Below, piece by piece: positions 1 through 7,538 of a DNA stretch of 31,161 bases. The stretch is taken from assembly GCA_030833305.1 (NCBI GenBank), contig JAURHL010000003.1, positions 1-31,161 on the forward strand. The letters run 5' to 3'. The notes below the pieces were generated by a model that saw only the letters and a program-made list of their open reading frames with translations, was not told the origin of the DNA and did not search any database. Source of the DNA: Acidimicrobiales bacterium. Lineage in GTDB: Bacteria > Actinomycetota > Acidimicrobiia > Acidimicrobiales > Ilumatobacteraceae. Made by a program: the position numbers and the translations under genes. The number at the start of each line of letters is the position of its first letter. Within the stretch, counting starts at the first letter, position 1.

Positions 1-70
1 CCCCAAGGCCGTCCGAGAAATGAACGAGCAACGACATGGGAGCGACCCTCTCTGTGCGGTCGAGCGAGTG
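1..70. other. Window edge, no feature recognised
   Basis: The first 70 bases downstream of nhaA contain no gene or hairpin that I can support. Confidence 0.4.
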
Positions 71-1363
71 TCACGTCTCGACGGCATTCCTCTCCGCCGA
101 CGAGCCCGTCAGAAGTACGATCGACAGCAACGCCGACACCACCGAGGCCAGGAGAATCGCCAGCTTGGCGTTTGCTTGGTCGGAAACGTTGGAAAGCGCC
201 AACTCGGTGATGAACAGTGCCACGGTGAAGCCGATTCCGGCCGCGGAACCGGCACCCAGAATGTGGCGCGTCGACACCCCTCGGGGTTGATCAACCAAGC
301 CCGACCGAACAGCAAACCGCGTAGAGACGAAAATTCCCAGGGGTTTTCCGACCACCAAGCCGAGAAACACTCCCCAGGTAACCACCGAACCCGCCGCGTC
401 ACGGAAACCATCGACCGACACCGCTAGTCCGCTGTTTGCCAACGCGAAGACCGGCACGATCACGAAACTCGACCATGGATGCAGGACGTGCAACAACCAT
501 TCCACGACCGAGACGGTGTTGCGCGATTCAGGGACCGGGCGCCCCTCGTGAACGACTTCGATCAGGTCGGGACGTTCCTCGATGTCGATGTAATCATGAC
601 CGCGTCGAGGAGTCACCGGAGCGATCAACCCCATCACCACCCCGGCGAGCGTGGGATGCACTCCCCCTTTGTAGAGACCTAGCCACACGACCACTCCCAC
701 CAACACGTACACCGGCACCGATTGCACGCCAACGCGCCGCACCAAGAACGTCAGTAACACCCCGACCACCGCGGCCGACATCCAACCGAAGGAAACACCC
801 GTGGAATACACGACGGCGATGATGATGATCGCACCGATGTCATCGACGATGGCCAGACCGAGAAGAAATGCCCTCAACGGCGACGGCACGCGACTGCCCG
901 CGACCGACAACACTCCCACCGCCAATGCGATGTCGGTGGCCACCGGAATCGCCCAACCGCGCGCCGCCACGTCGCCAGCGATCGCCAAATAGATGAGCGC
1001 CGGTACGACCATGCCTCCGATGGCCGCCACAACGGGCAAAAACGCCGCACGGCGAGAAGCCAGGTGCCCTTCGGTGACCTCACGCTTGATTTCCAGACCA
1101 ACCACGAGGAAGAAGACAGCCATGAGACCGTCGTTCACCCAATGACGCAGGTCCAAATCCATCGTGAAGTCGCCGAACGACATGACGACACGGGTGGACC
1201 ACAGATCGTCGTAGGACGACGACCACGGCGAATTGGCCCAGACGAGGGCGATCACCGCTCCGGCGCACAGCAAGGTGGCACCGGCGGTCTCCTTGCTCAA
1301 GAAATCGCGCAGCGGTGACAGCGGACGAACCGACGACGAATGGGAGCGGGGCGTGTGCTTCAA
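71..1363 (-). CDS. nhaA: Na+/H+ antiporter NhaA
   Basis: The 430-residue product is an inner-membrane sodium/proton antiporter that exports Na+ in exchange for protons. It has the NhaA pattern of about eleven hydrophobic segments. The paired aspartates are at residues 174-175 (in AIVDDIGA), the central ATDIA segment has Asp144, and the C-terminal GFTVALFITELAL segment is typical. Length is slightly above the usual ~390-430. I use a TTG start at 1363 because an AGGAG Shine-Dalgarno lies six bases upstream and the N-terminus keeps the LRDFLSKETAGA start of the family. The Shine-Dalgarno sits in the loop of a small hairpin (1364-1381). The gene is probably a single transcription unit: it is preceded by 149 non-coding bases, then an unrelated gene. 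The identity is clear; the start codon is less certain. Confidence 0.95.
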   Translation of the reverse strand: MKHTPRSHSSSVRPLSPLRDFLSKETAGATLLCAGAVIALVWANSPWSSSYDDLWSTRVVMSFGDFTMDLDLRHWVNDGLMAVFFLVVGLEIKREVTEGHLASRRAAFLPVVAAIGGMVVPALIYLAIAGDVAARGWAIPVATDIALAVGVLSVAGSRVPSPLRAFLLGLAIVDDIGAIIIIAVVYSTGVSFGWMSAAVVGVLLTFLVRRVGVQSVPVYVLVGVVVWLGLYKGGVHPTLAGVVMGLIAPVTPRRGHDYIDIEERPDLIEVVHEGRPVPESRNTVSVVEWLLHVLHPWSSFVIVPVFALANSGLAVSVDGFRDAAGSVVTWGVFLGLVVGKPLGIFVSTRFAVRSGLVDQPRGVSTRHILGAGSAAGIGFTVALFITELALSNVSDQANAKLAILLASVVSALLSIVLLTGSSAERNAVET

Positions 1364-1381
1364 CGAAGTCTCCTAACTTCG
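1364..1381 (-). promoter_or_regulatory. nhaA ribosome-binding site in hairpin loop
   Basis: Read on the minus strand, CGAAGT-TAGGAG-ACTTCG sits directly before the TTG start of nhaA. The six-base arms are perfectly complementary and the loop is the Shine-Dalgarno itself. The hairpin is seen directly; any effect on translation is inference. Confidence 0.45.
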
Positions 1382-1512
1382 CCGACCCGTCTTCCCGGCA
1401 CGCCTCGATTGTGACCTCCGAAGTCTACCCGGACGCCACCACAACGAGCAGGCCAAACACCGATTCCGACAACGCGAGGCGAAATGTCATCGTCACTCGG
1501 TTCGTGGCCCCG
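1382..1512. other. Intergenic region upstream of nhaA
   Basis: This non-coding stretch between nhaA and the end of the SRPBCC gene should hold the nhaA promoter. I see no convincing -35/-10 pair, no terminator hairpin with a T tract and no repeat. Confidence 0.4.
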
Positions 1513-1983
1513 TCAGCCACGAAGGTTCCGGAGCAACTCGACCAACTGGTCCAACGCGGCGTTCCAGCCGTCATGGAATCCCATCTGCTCGTGAGTACGC
1601 ATTCCGGCTTCGTCGACATGCTTCACCGTCGCGAAGTAACGAGTTCCGTCAGCGACGGTCTGGAAAGAGATCGTCGCCGTGAATCCGAAGTCGCCCTCGC
1701 CGAGCTCGTTCGGAGCGAAGCCCGGACCCATCAGATTCGTCCACGAAAAGCGTTCACCGGGAACGGCCTCGAGAACGCAACCGGTTCCCTCGTTGCTCTC
1801 GCCGTCGGGACCGCACATCACCGTGCGGAAGATCCCTCCGGGAACGGCGTCGACCTCGGCCTCGGTGGTTCGCCACGGTGCGGGCGTGAACCACTGCACC
1901 AACAGCTCGGGTCGGGTCCAACCGTCGTAGAGGTCATTCGCCGACGGAGCGACGATCCGTTGGAACGACAGGTCGAACGACAC
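1513..1983 (-). CDS. SRPBCC/AHSA1-type ligand-binding protein
   Basis: The 156-residue soluble protein has the START-like (AHSA1/polyketide-cyclase-like) helix-grip fold. The features are the N-terminal segment with YDGWTRPELLVQWFTP, a central GGIFRTVM segment, EAVPGERFSWTN, and the C-terminal MGFHDGWNAALDQLVELL helix. Such proteins bind hydrophobic ligands or act as stress or growth factors; the substrate cannot be told here. The GTG start is one base after the TGA stop of the malic enzyme gene, so the two are almost certainly co-transcribed and translationally coupled. No separate Shine-Dalgarno is visible. Why it accompanies a malic enzyme is unknown. Confidence 0.8.
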   Translation of the reverse strand: MSFDLSFQRIVAPSANDLYDGWTRPELLVQWFTPAPWRTTEAEVDAVPGGIFRTVMCGPDGESNEGTGCVLEAVPGERFSWTNLMGPGFAPNELGEGDFGFTATISFQTVADGTRYFATVKHVDEAGMRTHEQMGFHDGWNAALDQLVELLRNLRG

Positions 1984-1984
1984 G

Positions 1985-3391
1985 TCAGCGCTTGCGGATG
2001 ACGCCGTCGGCCACCGCGGCCGCCGCCACCGCCGGCGCCACTCGGGCCACGACCGAACGGTCGAACACGGACGGCACCACGAACTCGGGCTTCAACTCGG
2101 CGTCGGTCACCGACTCGGCGATGGCCACCGCCGCGGCCAACTTCATGCCTTCGGTGATGTCGGTGGCCTGAGCGTCGAGGGCACCACGGAAGATGCCGGG
2201 GAACGCCAGAACGTTGTTGATCTGATTCGGGTAGTCGCTACGACCCGTGGCCATGACCGACGCCAAACCGTCGCACTGTTCGGGACGGATCTCGGGATTC
2301 GGGTTGGCCATGGCGAACACGATGGGGTCCTTGGCCATCGAACGAACGTCGGCCGCCGTGATGAGGTCCGGTCCGCTCACTCCGACGAACACGTCGGAGC
2401 CCTTCATGATGTCGCTGATGGTGCCCATACGGCGCGAGCGGTTGGTGTTCTCGGCGAACCACTCCTTGGCCGAGTTCATCTCGCCGCGGCCCGTGTAGAT
2501 GGCACCCACGCGGTCGCAGCCGATCACGTCGCCGACACCCGCGTTCAACAGGATCTTGCCGATGGCCACTCCGGCGGCGCCCACACCGGCGATGACGACC
2601 GTCAGGTCCTCCATCTTCTTGCCGGTGATCTTCAGCGAGTTCCACAATGCGGCCAACGTCACGACCGCGGTTCCGTGCTGGTCGTCGTGGAAGACCGGAA
2701 TGTCGAGGCTGGCGCGCAGGCGCTCTTCGATTTCGAAGCACTCCGGAGCCTTGATGTCCTCCAGGTTGATGCCGCCGAACGTGGGGGCGATTCGCTGGAC
2801 GAAGTCGACGACCTCGTCGGCGGTGCTGGCGTTGATGCACACCGGGAAGCCGTCGACGCCACCGAACTCCTTGAACAGCAGGGCCTTGCCCTCCATGACG
2901 GGCATGGCGCCCTCGGGTCCGATGTCGCCCAGGCCCAGAACCGCGGTGCCGTTGCTGACGATGGCCACGGTGTTCTTGCGGATCGTGTACTGGTGCGACA
3001 AGCCCGGATCGTTCTCGATCGCGGTGCACACGCGGGCCACGCCGGGCGTGTAGGCCATCGACAAGTCGTCGCGATCGTTCACCGGCGCGGTCGAGAGCAC
3101 GTGGATCTTGCCCGACTCGTGCATCTTGAAGGTGCGGTCCCACCAATCCAGCAGGGTGACGCCCGACAGCTTGTTCACGGCGTCGACGACCTTGGCCTGA
3201 TGCGCCTCGTCCCGGCAATGCACCACCAAACTGCGACGCAAGACGGGGCCTCGCACGTCGAAACCGTCGAGCGCACCGATGTTGCCACCGGCCTCGCCGA
3301 TGGCCGTGCAGAGGCGTCCGAGGGTGCCCGGGACGTTGTCCAGTTGGCAATCGAGGGCGATGGAGAAGGCGGCGGTCGGTTTCGTAGTCAC
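1985..3391 (-). CDS. NAD-dependent malic enzyme with N-terminal ACT domain
   Basis: Malic enzyme decarboxylates malate to pyruvate with NAD(P)+ in the cytoplasm. The predicted 468-residue protein starts with an ACT-type regulatory domain (residues ~8-80, with NVPGTLGRLCTAIGEAGGNIGALD). The malic domain follows: a YTPGVA motif, a VSNGTAVLGLGDIGP loop, a KALLFKEFGGVDGFPVCI segment, a metal-binding FHDDQHGTA and a Rossmann GVGAAGVAIGK. The open frame extends upstream to 3493, but that extra sequence has no family character. I prefer GTG at 3391, where a TATCGT -10-like box (3402-3407) would place transcription start about four bases before it. A distant GGAG lies ~21 bases upstream. The ACT domain suggests amino-acid or other small-ligand control. 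It forms a two-gene unit with the SRPBCC gene. Confidence 0.92.
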   Translation of the reverse strand: MTTKPTAAFSIALDCQLDNVPGTLGRLCTAIGEAGGNIGALDGFDVRGPVLRRSLVVHCRDEAHQAKVVDAVNKLSGVTLLDWWDRTFKMHESGKIHVLSTAPVNDRDDLSMAYTPGVARVCTAIENDPGLSHQYTIRKNTVAIVSNGTAVLGLGDIGPEGAMPVMEGKALLFKEFGGVDGFPVCINASTADEVVDFVQRIAPTFGGINLEDIKAPECFEIEERLRASLDIPVFHDDQHGTAVVTLAALWNSLKITGKKMEDLTVVIAGVGAAGVAIGKILLNAGVGDVIGCDRVGAIYTGRGEMNSAKEWFAENTNRSRRMGTISDIMKGSDVFVGVSGPDLITAADVRSMAKDPIVFAMANPNPEIRPEQCDGLASVMATGRSDYPNQINNVLAFPGIFRGALDAQATDITEGMKLAAAVAIAESVTDAELKPEFVVPSVFDRSVVARVAPAVAAAAVADGVIRKR

Positions 3392-3522
3392 AGGGTTGTA
3401 AACGATACGACACTCCTTGCCGGATTCTTCGTCTTTCGAGGACAAACACCTCCGAGCAACCCGTCGCCCGTCGCCGTCATCGACCCTTGACACGTCGATC
3501 GAGTCGGAGTTATGGTTTTGTA
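3392..3522. other. Divergent promoter region, malic enzyme / membrane protein
   Basis: This non-coding region between divergent genes carries a strong plus-strand promoter (3487-3516) and a weaker minus-strand -10-like TATCGT (3402-3407). I see no inverted repeat that would mark an operator. Confidence 0.5.
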
Positions 3523-3523
3523 G
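3487..3523 (+). promoter_or_regulatory. Consensus promoter with leaderless GTG start
   Basis: A perfect -35 TTGACA (3487-3492), an 18-base spacer and -10 TATGGT (3511-3516) are followed by exactly six bases and GTG at 3523. This geometry predicts transcription start on the G of the start codon, so the mRNA would be leaderless. It is the only perfect -35 hexamer I noticed at the expected distance in this window. Confidence 0.7.
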
Positions 3524-3942
3524 TGAGCACTACACACGCCTCCCCTCGTGCGACCTGGATCGCTCTACCGATCGGAATGGTCTTCGCCCTGTCGTTCGCT
3601 CTCTTCTTCGCCGTTCTTCCCGATGACACCGTCTCGAACACCGGACCGAAGATCGGTTTGTACGTCCTGGCCGCGGTCCTCGGTCCGATCACCGTCCTGA
3701 TCCTGCGCTTCATCGCGGACCGACTGCGAATGGACAGACGACGATTCGTGGTCATCGCCAGCGCCGGGGCCGTCACCTTCGACGGTCTCTTCGTCGGATT
3801 GTGGCCCGACGTATACGGACATCAAGGCTCGGACTTGGCCAACATCGCTGCCCTCATCTTGTTCGGGCTGGCCGCCATACTCGTCGCCGATCAAGCCACG
3901 CCCGTGAACTCACTCCCCCGCCGGAAAGGAAACGACGCGTGA
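3523..3942 (+). CDS. Small four-helix membrane protein of unknown function
   Basis: I do not recognise this 139-residue protein. It has about four hydrophobic helices: ~13-31 (IALPIGMVFALSFALFFAV), ~42-60 (GLYVLAAVLGPITVLILRF), ~72-90 and ~105-122. A positively charged RLRMDRRR loop lies between helices 2 and 3, and the C-terminus is short and polar. It looks like an inner-membrane protein without a cleavable signal. GTG 3523 is chosen because a consensus promoter ends six bases before it; an upstream in-frame TTG at 3487 is itself the -35 element. Its stop overlaps the next gene's start by four bases (GTGA), so the two are translated together. Its role may relate to that epoxide-hydrolase-like partner, but this is inference. 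Confidence 0.75.
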   Translation: MSTTHASPRATWIALPIGMVFALSFALFFAVLPDDTVSNTGPKIGLYVLAAVLGPITVLILRFIADRLRMDRRRFVVIASAGAVTFDGLFVGLWPDVYGHQGSDLANIAALILFGLAAILVADQATPVNSLPRRKGNDA

Positions 3943-4334
3943 GCACCAATGATCCACTCCGAGTCGTGCTCGACTTCTTCCGTTCGTTCGAGGGCAACGA
4001 CGTCGAAGAAGCGGTGAAGTTCGTGGCCGACGATCTCGAATACGTGAACGTTCCCTTCGGCTTCGAGGCCGGCACCGTGATCGGACCCGATGGCATGCGC
4101 GCGGTGCTCGTTCCGGCCTTCGCTGGCGTCCTTCGCAACGAGTTCGTCGTGCGCACCACCGCGGTTTCCGGCGACACGGTGTTCGTGGAACGCCTCGACC
4201 GACACCAATTGCCCAACGGATGGGCCGAACTTCCCGTGAACGGGGTCTTCACCGTTCGCGACGGGAAGATCACCCAGTGGCGTGATTACTTCGACATGAA
4301 CGTCTTCGCCACCCAGATGGCCGCGTCGGCCTGA
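3939..4334 (+). CDS. Limonene-1,2-epoxide hydrolase-like protein (SnoaL-like fold)
   Basis: This 131-residue protein has the small alpha+beta cone of limonene-epoxide hydrolases, which open epoxides with water. The residues expected for catalysis are present: Tyr35 and Asn37 in EYVNVP, Arg85 and Asp87 in VERLDRHQ, and the aspartate in WRDYFD (Asp116). This matches the Tyr-x-Asn and Arg-x-Asp plus distal Asp arrangement of the Rhodococcus enzyme family. The substrate is unknown; in other actinobacteria such proteins act on terpene, steroid or lipid epoxides. The GTG start is supported by AAAGGA (3925-3930) eight bases upstream and by a GTGA overlap with the membrane protein gene. Its end faces the TetR gene 25 bases away. 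Confidence 0.82.
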   Translation: MSTNDPLRVVLDFFRSFEGNDVEEAVKFVADDLEYVNVPFGFEAGTVIGPDGMRAVLVPAFAGVLRNEFVVRTTAVSGDTVFVERLDRHQLPNGWAELPVNGVFTVRDGKITQWRDYFDMNVFATQMAASA

Positions 4335-4336
4335 AT

Positions 4337-4355
4337 CGACGAAAATCCTTCGCCG
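4337..4355. terminator. Possible weak bidirectional terminator
   Basis: Between convergent gene ends, CGACGAA and TTCGCCG can pair (six of seven positions) around a five-base loop. No clear T tract follows, so termination is only a possibility. Confidence 0.25.
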
Positions 4356-4358
4356 ACG

Positions 4359-4898
4359 TCAGTCGATGATGCCCATGGCTCGTGCGGCGTCGTTGGCCGC
4401 CCGGGCTCCGCACACTTGCCGCACCATCAACAGACCGTCGATGCGTGCCACGACCGACAGGGCGAGTCGTCGTCGTTCGGCCGGACCGTCGGCCACGACG
4501 AGTTCACTGATCCAGGCGACCCAGGCCTCCACCAACGCCGACGACAATCCCACGTACGGTTCCTTCTTGGCACTGGCCAGTCCCACGATCTCGAAATAGA
4601 CGGCCATCAGGGCATCCACTTTGCTGCTGGCCAAAATCGGCCACGCGGTCCGCATCAGTTCGTCCGGGCTCGCCTCGGCGACGAATGCTCCTTCCAACAA
4701 CTCCTGCAACTGCGCACCCATCGCGGCGACGACCGCGGTGATCAACACGTCCTTGGACGGGAAGTAGTACACGACCATGCGATCGGAGATGTCGAGGGCC
4801 TTGGCCACCTTGCCGAACGACAACGCGCCGAGACCCTCGGCCAGAACGAGATCGATTCCGGCCCGAACGATGTCGTCACGGTCATGGCGATAGCCCAC
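4359..4898 (-). CDS. TetR-family transcriptional regulator
   Basis: The 179-residue protein is a TetR-type repressor. The N-terminal helix-turn-helix (~residues 8-52) has the order DIVRAGIDLVLAEGLGAL, FGKVAKALDISDRMV, then VYYFPSKDVLITAVV, which matches the family's YxxFxSKxxL hallmark. The C-terminal ligand domain (~55-179) is not assigned to a ligand. The start is GTG at 4898: a TACAGT box lies exactly six bases upstream, so the message may be leaderless. It is divergent from a secreted protein gene, with a 16-base TGTA-N8-TACA dyad between them. That dyad overlaps its own -10 box and could be an autoregulatory operator. Downstream it converges on the epoxide-hydrolase-like gene. Confidence 0.88.
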   Translation of the reverse strand: MGYRHDRDDIVRAGIDLVLAEGLGALSFGKVAKALDISDRMVVYYFPSKDVLITAVVAAMGAQLQELLEGAFVAEASPDELMRTAWPILASSKVDALMAVYFEIVGLASAKKEPYVGLSSALVEAWVAWISELVVADGPAERRRLALSVVARIDGLLMVRQVCGARAANDAARAMGIID

Positions 4899-4922
4899 GT
4901 CTCCACTGTAGCGAGCATTACA
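4899..4922 (-). promoter_or_regulatory. Leaderless promoter and TetR-type operator candidate
   Basis: On the minus strand, TACAGT (4910-4905) is followed by six bases and the GTG start at 4898. Overlapping it, 4907-4922 reads TGTA-N8-TACA with additional internal symmetry (G and C at positions 7 and 10). The placement over the -10 box suits a repressor site; the binding protein is inferred. Confidence 0.45.
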
Positions 4923-4955
4923 ATTGCATCACCTCGGGGCCTCGTGGTGTTTCGG

Positions 4956-4968
4956 TACGCTCCGGGCA
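4956..4968 (+). promoter_or_regulatory. Leaderless -10 element of the secreted protein gene
   Basis: TACGCT (4956-4961) lies exactly six bases before ATG 4968. No Shine-Dalgarno is present between them. No convincing -35 hexamer is seen, as is common at extended or regulated actinobacterial promoters. Confidence 0.5.
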
Positions 4969-5738
4969 TGCGCACATCCACCAGAGTCCTGACCGCACTT
5001 TCGTTTTCTCTCGCCATGCTCGGGGTCTCCTGCGGTGGTGACGACGGGGGATTCGCGGAGATCGGCGGAGGAAGTGGCGCAGAGGCACTGAGCGACGAGG
5101 AGTTCTGTGCCGAGATCGCGACTCTCGACAGCGTCGACCCCTCCGTGGACGACATGGCCGATGTGGTGACCATGCTCGAGGACTTGGCCGACAAGTCTCC
5201 CAACGACGAGCTCCGAGACGCGATGTTGACGCTCATTCCGGTGATGACCGCGATGGGCGACATCGACGAGAACGACCCCGATGCCATGAACGAAGTCATG
5301 GAGATCATGATGGATCCCGAGGTGATGGCCGCCGGCGAGCTCCTCGAGACGTACAGCAGCGAAACCTGTGGAATCGACGGCTCGGCCGATGAGGGCGACA
5401 GCGATTCGACCGAAACAATCCCACCGCTCGGCAGCAACGGTGGATACATCTTCGACGACATGGAAGCCGGGGACATCTCGGATTACGTCGAGGCCTACGG
5501 AAGCGATTACTTCCCCAACGGCTACGTCAGCTCCACGTCGATGTCCGGCGCCGACGGCTACACCGAGGTGATCCTGGACTTCGCCGATGCCGACTCGCTC
5601 GATGGCGTGGCATTGTGTGAGGTCATCGCCGAGGGAATCGCGATGAGCACGGCCGACACCGCCGTTCGAATCGTGGTTCAGGAGGACACGGTCGACGTCG
5701 CGGTGCGCGAGGTCGACGGCGACTGCGCAGCGGTCTGA
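4968..5738 (+). CDS. Acidic secreted protein, probable lipoprotein, unknown function
   Basis: I do not recognise a family. The 256-residue product begins with a basic n-region (MRTSTR), a hydrophobic core (VLTALSFSLAMLGV) and Cys22 followed by GGDDGG. That looks like a lipoprotein signal, though the residues before the cysteine (LGVSC) are a loose lipobox. The mature part is very rich in Asp and Glu. It shows two regions separated by a Gly/Ser/Thr linker: ~45-135, with cysteines in EEFCAEI and SETCGID, and ~165-256, ending VREVDGDCAAV. ATG 4968 is chosen from the leaderless promoter and the signal peptide; an upstream extension in the same frame overlaps the TetR gene antisense and is not credible. 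It may be controlled by the divergent TetR gene. Confidence 0.72.
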   Translation: MRTSTRVLTALSFSLAMLGVSCGGDDGGFAEIGGGSGAEALSDEEFCAEIATLDSVDPSVDDMADVVTMLEDLADKSPNDELRDAMLTLIPVMTAMGDIDENDPDAMNEVMEIMMDPEVMAAGELLETYSSETCGIDGSADEGDSDSTETIPPLGSNGGYIFDDMEAGDISDYVEAYGSDYFPNGYVSSTSMSGADGYTEVILDFADADSLDGVALCEVIAEGIAMSTADTAVRIVVQEDTVDVAVREVDGDCAAV

Positions 5739-5750
5739 TCCGCCGAGCCG

Positions 5751-7472
5751 TCAGGAGCCGGTGAGCTCCTTTTTCAACTCGCGCTTCAGGAACTTTCCGT
5801 TCGCATTGCGCGGAATGGGCTCGGTACGGAACCAGTTCTTGGTGGGGATCTTGTGCTTGGCCAGGCTTGCGGTCAAGAACTGACGCAGCTCGTCCTCGGT
5901 GAGCGACGCGCCGGGCCGCAGCACCAGCACCGCCGCCACTTCCTCACCCAAGCGTTCTTCGGGTATCCCGAACACACAGGCCTCGGCGATGGCGTCGTGG
6001 TGATAGATCGCGGTCTCCACTTCGCTGCAATACACGTTCTCGCCGCCTCGAATGACCATGTCCTTGGCGCGGTCCACGATGTAAATGAAGCCGTCCTCGT
6101 CGATCCGGGCGATGTCACCGGTGTTCAACCAGCCATCCACGATGGTGTCGGCGGTGGCCTCCGGGCGATTCAAGTAGCCCTTGATGGTGACCGATCCGCG
6201 CACGCACAACACGCCCACGGTGTTCGGTCCGGCCGGAAGATCCCGGCCTTCCTCATCGACCAACTTGGTCTCGAGCGTGGGCACCGCGGGGCCGCAGGAC
6301 TCGGGCTTGGCCACGAACCAACGTGACGAGTTGGCGGTGATGATGCCGTGCGTCTCGGTCATGCCGTAGCCGGTTGACGGTTGACCGTGCTTCAAAGCGC
6401 CGGCGATCTTGTGCACGAGGTCGGGTTGCAGCGCCGCACCACCACCACCGAGGCCGGCCAACGACGACGTGTCACGCGTGCTCCAGTCCGGATGCATCAG
6501 CATCTCGCGACTCATGGTGGGCACGCCGGAGAAATTGGTGACCTTCTCGCGCTCGATCAATTCCAAAGCACGACCCGGATCCCACTTGTACATCAACACG
6601 ACCTTGCCACCGGTGAGAGTGGCCGGGTGCAGGATGCAGTTGCACGCGGTGACATGGAACAACGGTGTCGGGGCCATGAACGTCGCCGGTAGGGCCGGCG
6701 GTGCGGGCGGCGGGGGCGGCACGTCGCCGGCGGCGATGGCCTTTTGTTCGGCCATGGCGACCGCGGTGGTCATGGCGGCGATATTCAGGATGTTGTGCAC
6801 CGATCCGCGATTGGTCAACTGGGCACCCTTGGGGAATCCGGTGGTTCCCGAGGTGTAGAAGATGGTGGCGTCGTCGTCGGTGTCGATGTCGACGGCGGGT
6901 AGCGATCCGGGATCGGCGGCCGACATGATGGCGCCCCAGGTCGAGCCCTCGCCGGGAACGGCGCGGTCGGTGCGCACCGCGATGATGTGCATCGGTCGCT
7001 GACTGGGCATCTGCAGCAAGCGCTCCAGACGCTCGTCGTCGGCGATCAACACGCGCGGCTCACTGTCGTTCAGTGCGTACTCCATCTCGTCGACCACCCA
7101 CCAGGCGTTCATGCCGACCACGGCGGCGCCGACCGAGACCCCCGCCCAGTAACCGACGACCCACTCGGGGTAGTTGCGCATGGCGATGGCCACACGACTT
7201 CCGGGGGTGACGCCGTTGGCCACCAGGTGGGCGGCCAACTTGCGCACCTGCGCGTGGATGTCGGCGTAGGTGTAGCGCTCGTCCTCGTAGACCAGATAGT
7301 CCTTGTCGCCGTGCACCGCCGTGGTCTCCCAGATGGCCCGCATGGTGGGTGGCGCCGCCACGAAGGACTTCGCGGGGACCCCGCGGATGGTGGTCATGTG
7401 GGTGGCGAACGGAGAGCCCGGAGCGTCGAGTTCGGCACGGGCGGTCAGGTAATGGTGGATCACGCCCGCCAT
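5751..7472 (-). CDS. Acyl-CoA synthetase / AMP-dependent ligase (ANL superfamily)
   Basis: The 573-residue enzyme activates a carboxylic acid as acyl-AMP and transfers it to CoA. All core motifs are visible: the phosphate-binding YTSGTTGFPKG, the adenylate motif GYGMTETHG, the hinge region with NTGDIARIDEDGFIYIVDR and KDMVIRGGENVYC, and the catalytic lysine in the C-terminal PRNANGKFLKRELK. The substrate is not evident; fatty, aromatic or other acids are possible. A Pro/Ala-rich insertion (PPPPPAPPALPA) lies between the phosphate-binding motif and the next core segment. ATG 7472 is chosen because the reading frame upstream loses family character; GTG 7463 with an AAGAAT box seven bases before it is an alternative. 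It is divergent from the oxygenase gene, 66 bases apart, so the two may share regulation. Confidence 0.9.
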   Translation of the reverse strand: MAGVIHHYLTARAELDAPGSPFATHMTTIRGVPAKSFVAAPPTMRAIWETTAVHGDKDYLVYEDERYTYADIHAQVRKLAAHLVANGVTPGSRVAIAMRNYPEWVVGYWAGVSVGAAVVGMNAWWVVDEMEYALNDSEPRVLIADDERLERLLQMPSQRPMHIIAVRTDRAVPGEGSTWGAIMSAADPGSLPAVDIDTDDDATIFYTSGTTGFPKGAQLTNRGSVHNILNIAAMTTAVAMAEQKAIAAGDVPPPPPAPPALPATFMAPTPLFHVTACNCILHPATLTGGKVVLMYKWDPGRALELIEREKVTNFSGVPTMSREMLMHPDWSTRDTSSLAGLGGGGAALQPDLVHKIAGALKHGQPSTGYGMTETHGIITANSSRWFVAKPESCGPAVPTLETKLVDEEGRDLPAGPNTVGVLCVRGSVTIKGYLNRPEATADTIVDGWLNTGDIARIDEDGFIYIVDRAKDMVIRGGENVYCSEVETAIYHHDAIAEACVFGIPEERLGEEVAAVLVLRPGASLTEDELRQFLTASLAKHKIPTKNWFRTEPIPRNANGKFLKRELKKELTGS

Positions 7473-7538
7473 TCTTGCCGATCGACCCACCGATGTACAG
7501 GGCGAGGCCGAATCGAACGGGGTGTGGCAACATGGAGC

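Noticed and set aside
2675..3490. Plus-strand open frame of about 270 codons across the malic enzyme gene
   Set aside because: It is antisense to the malic enzyme; it has no recognisable domain.
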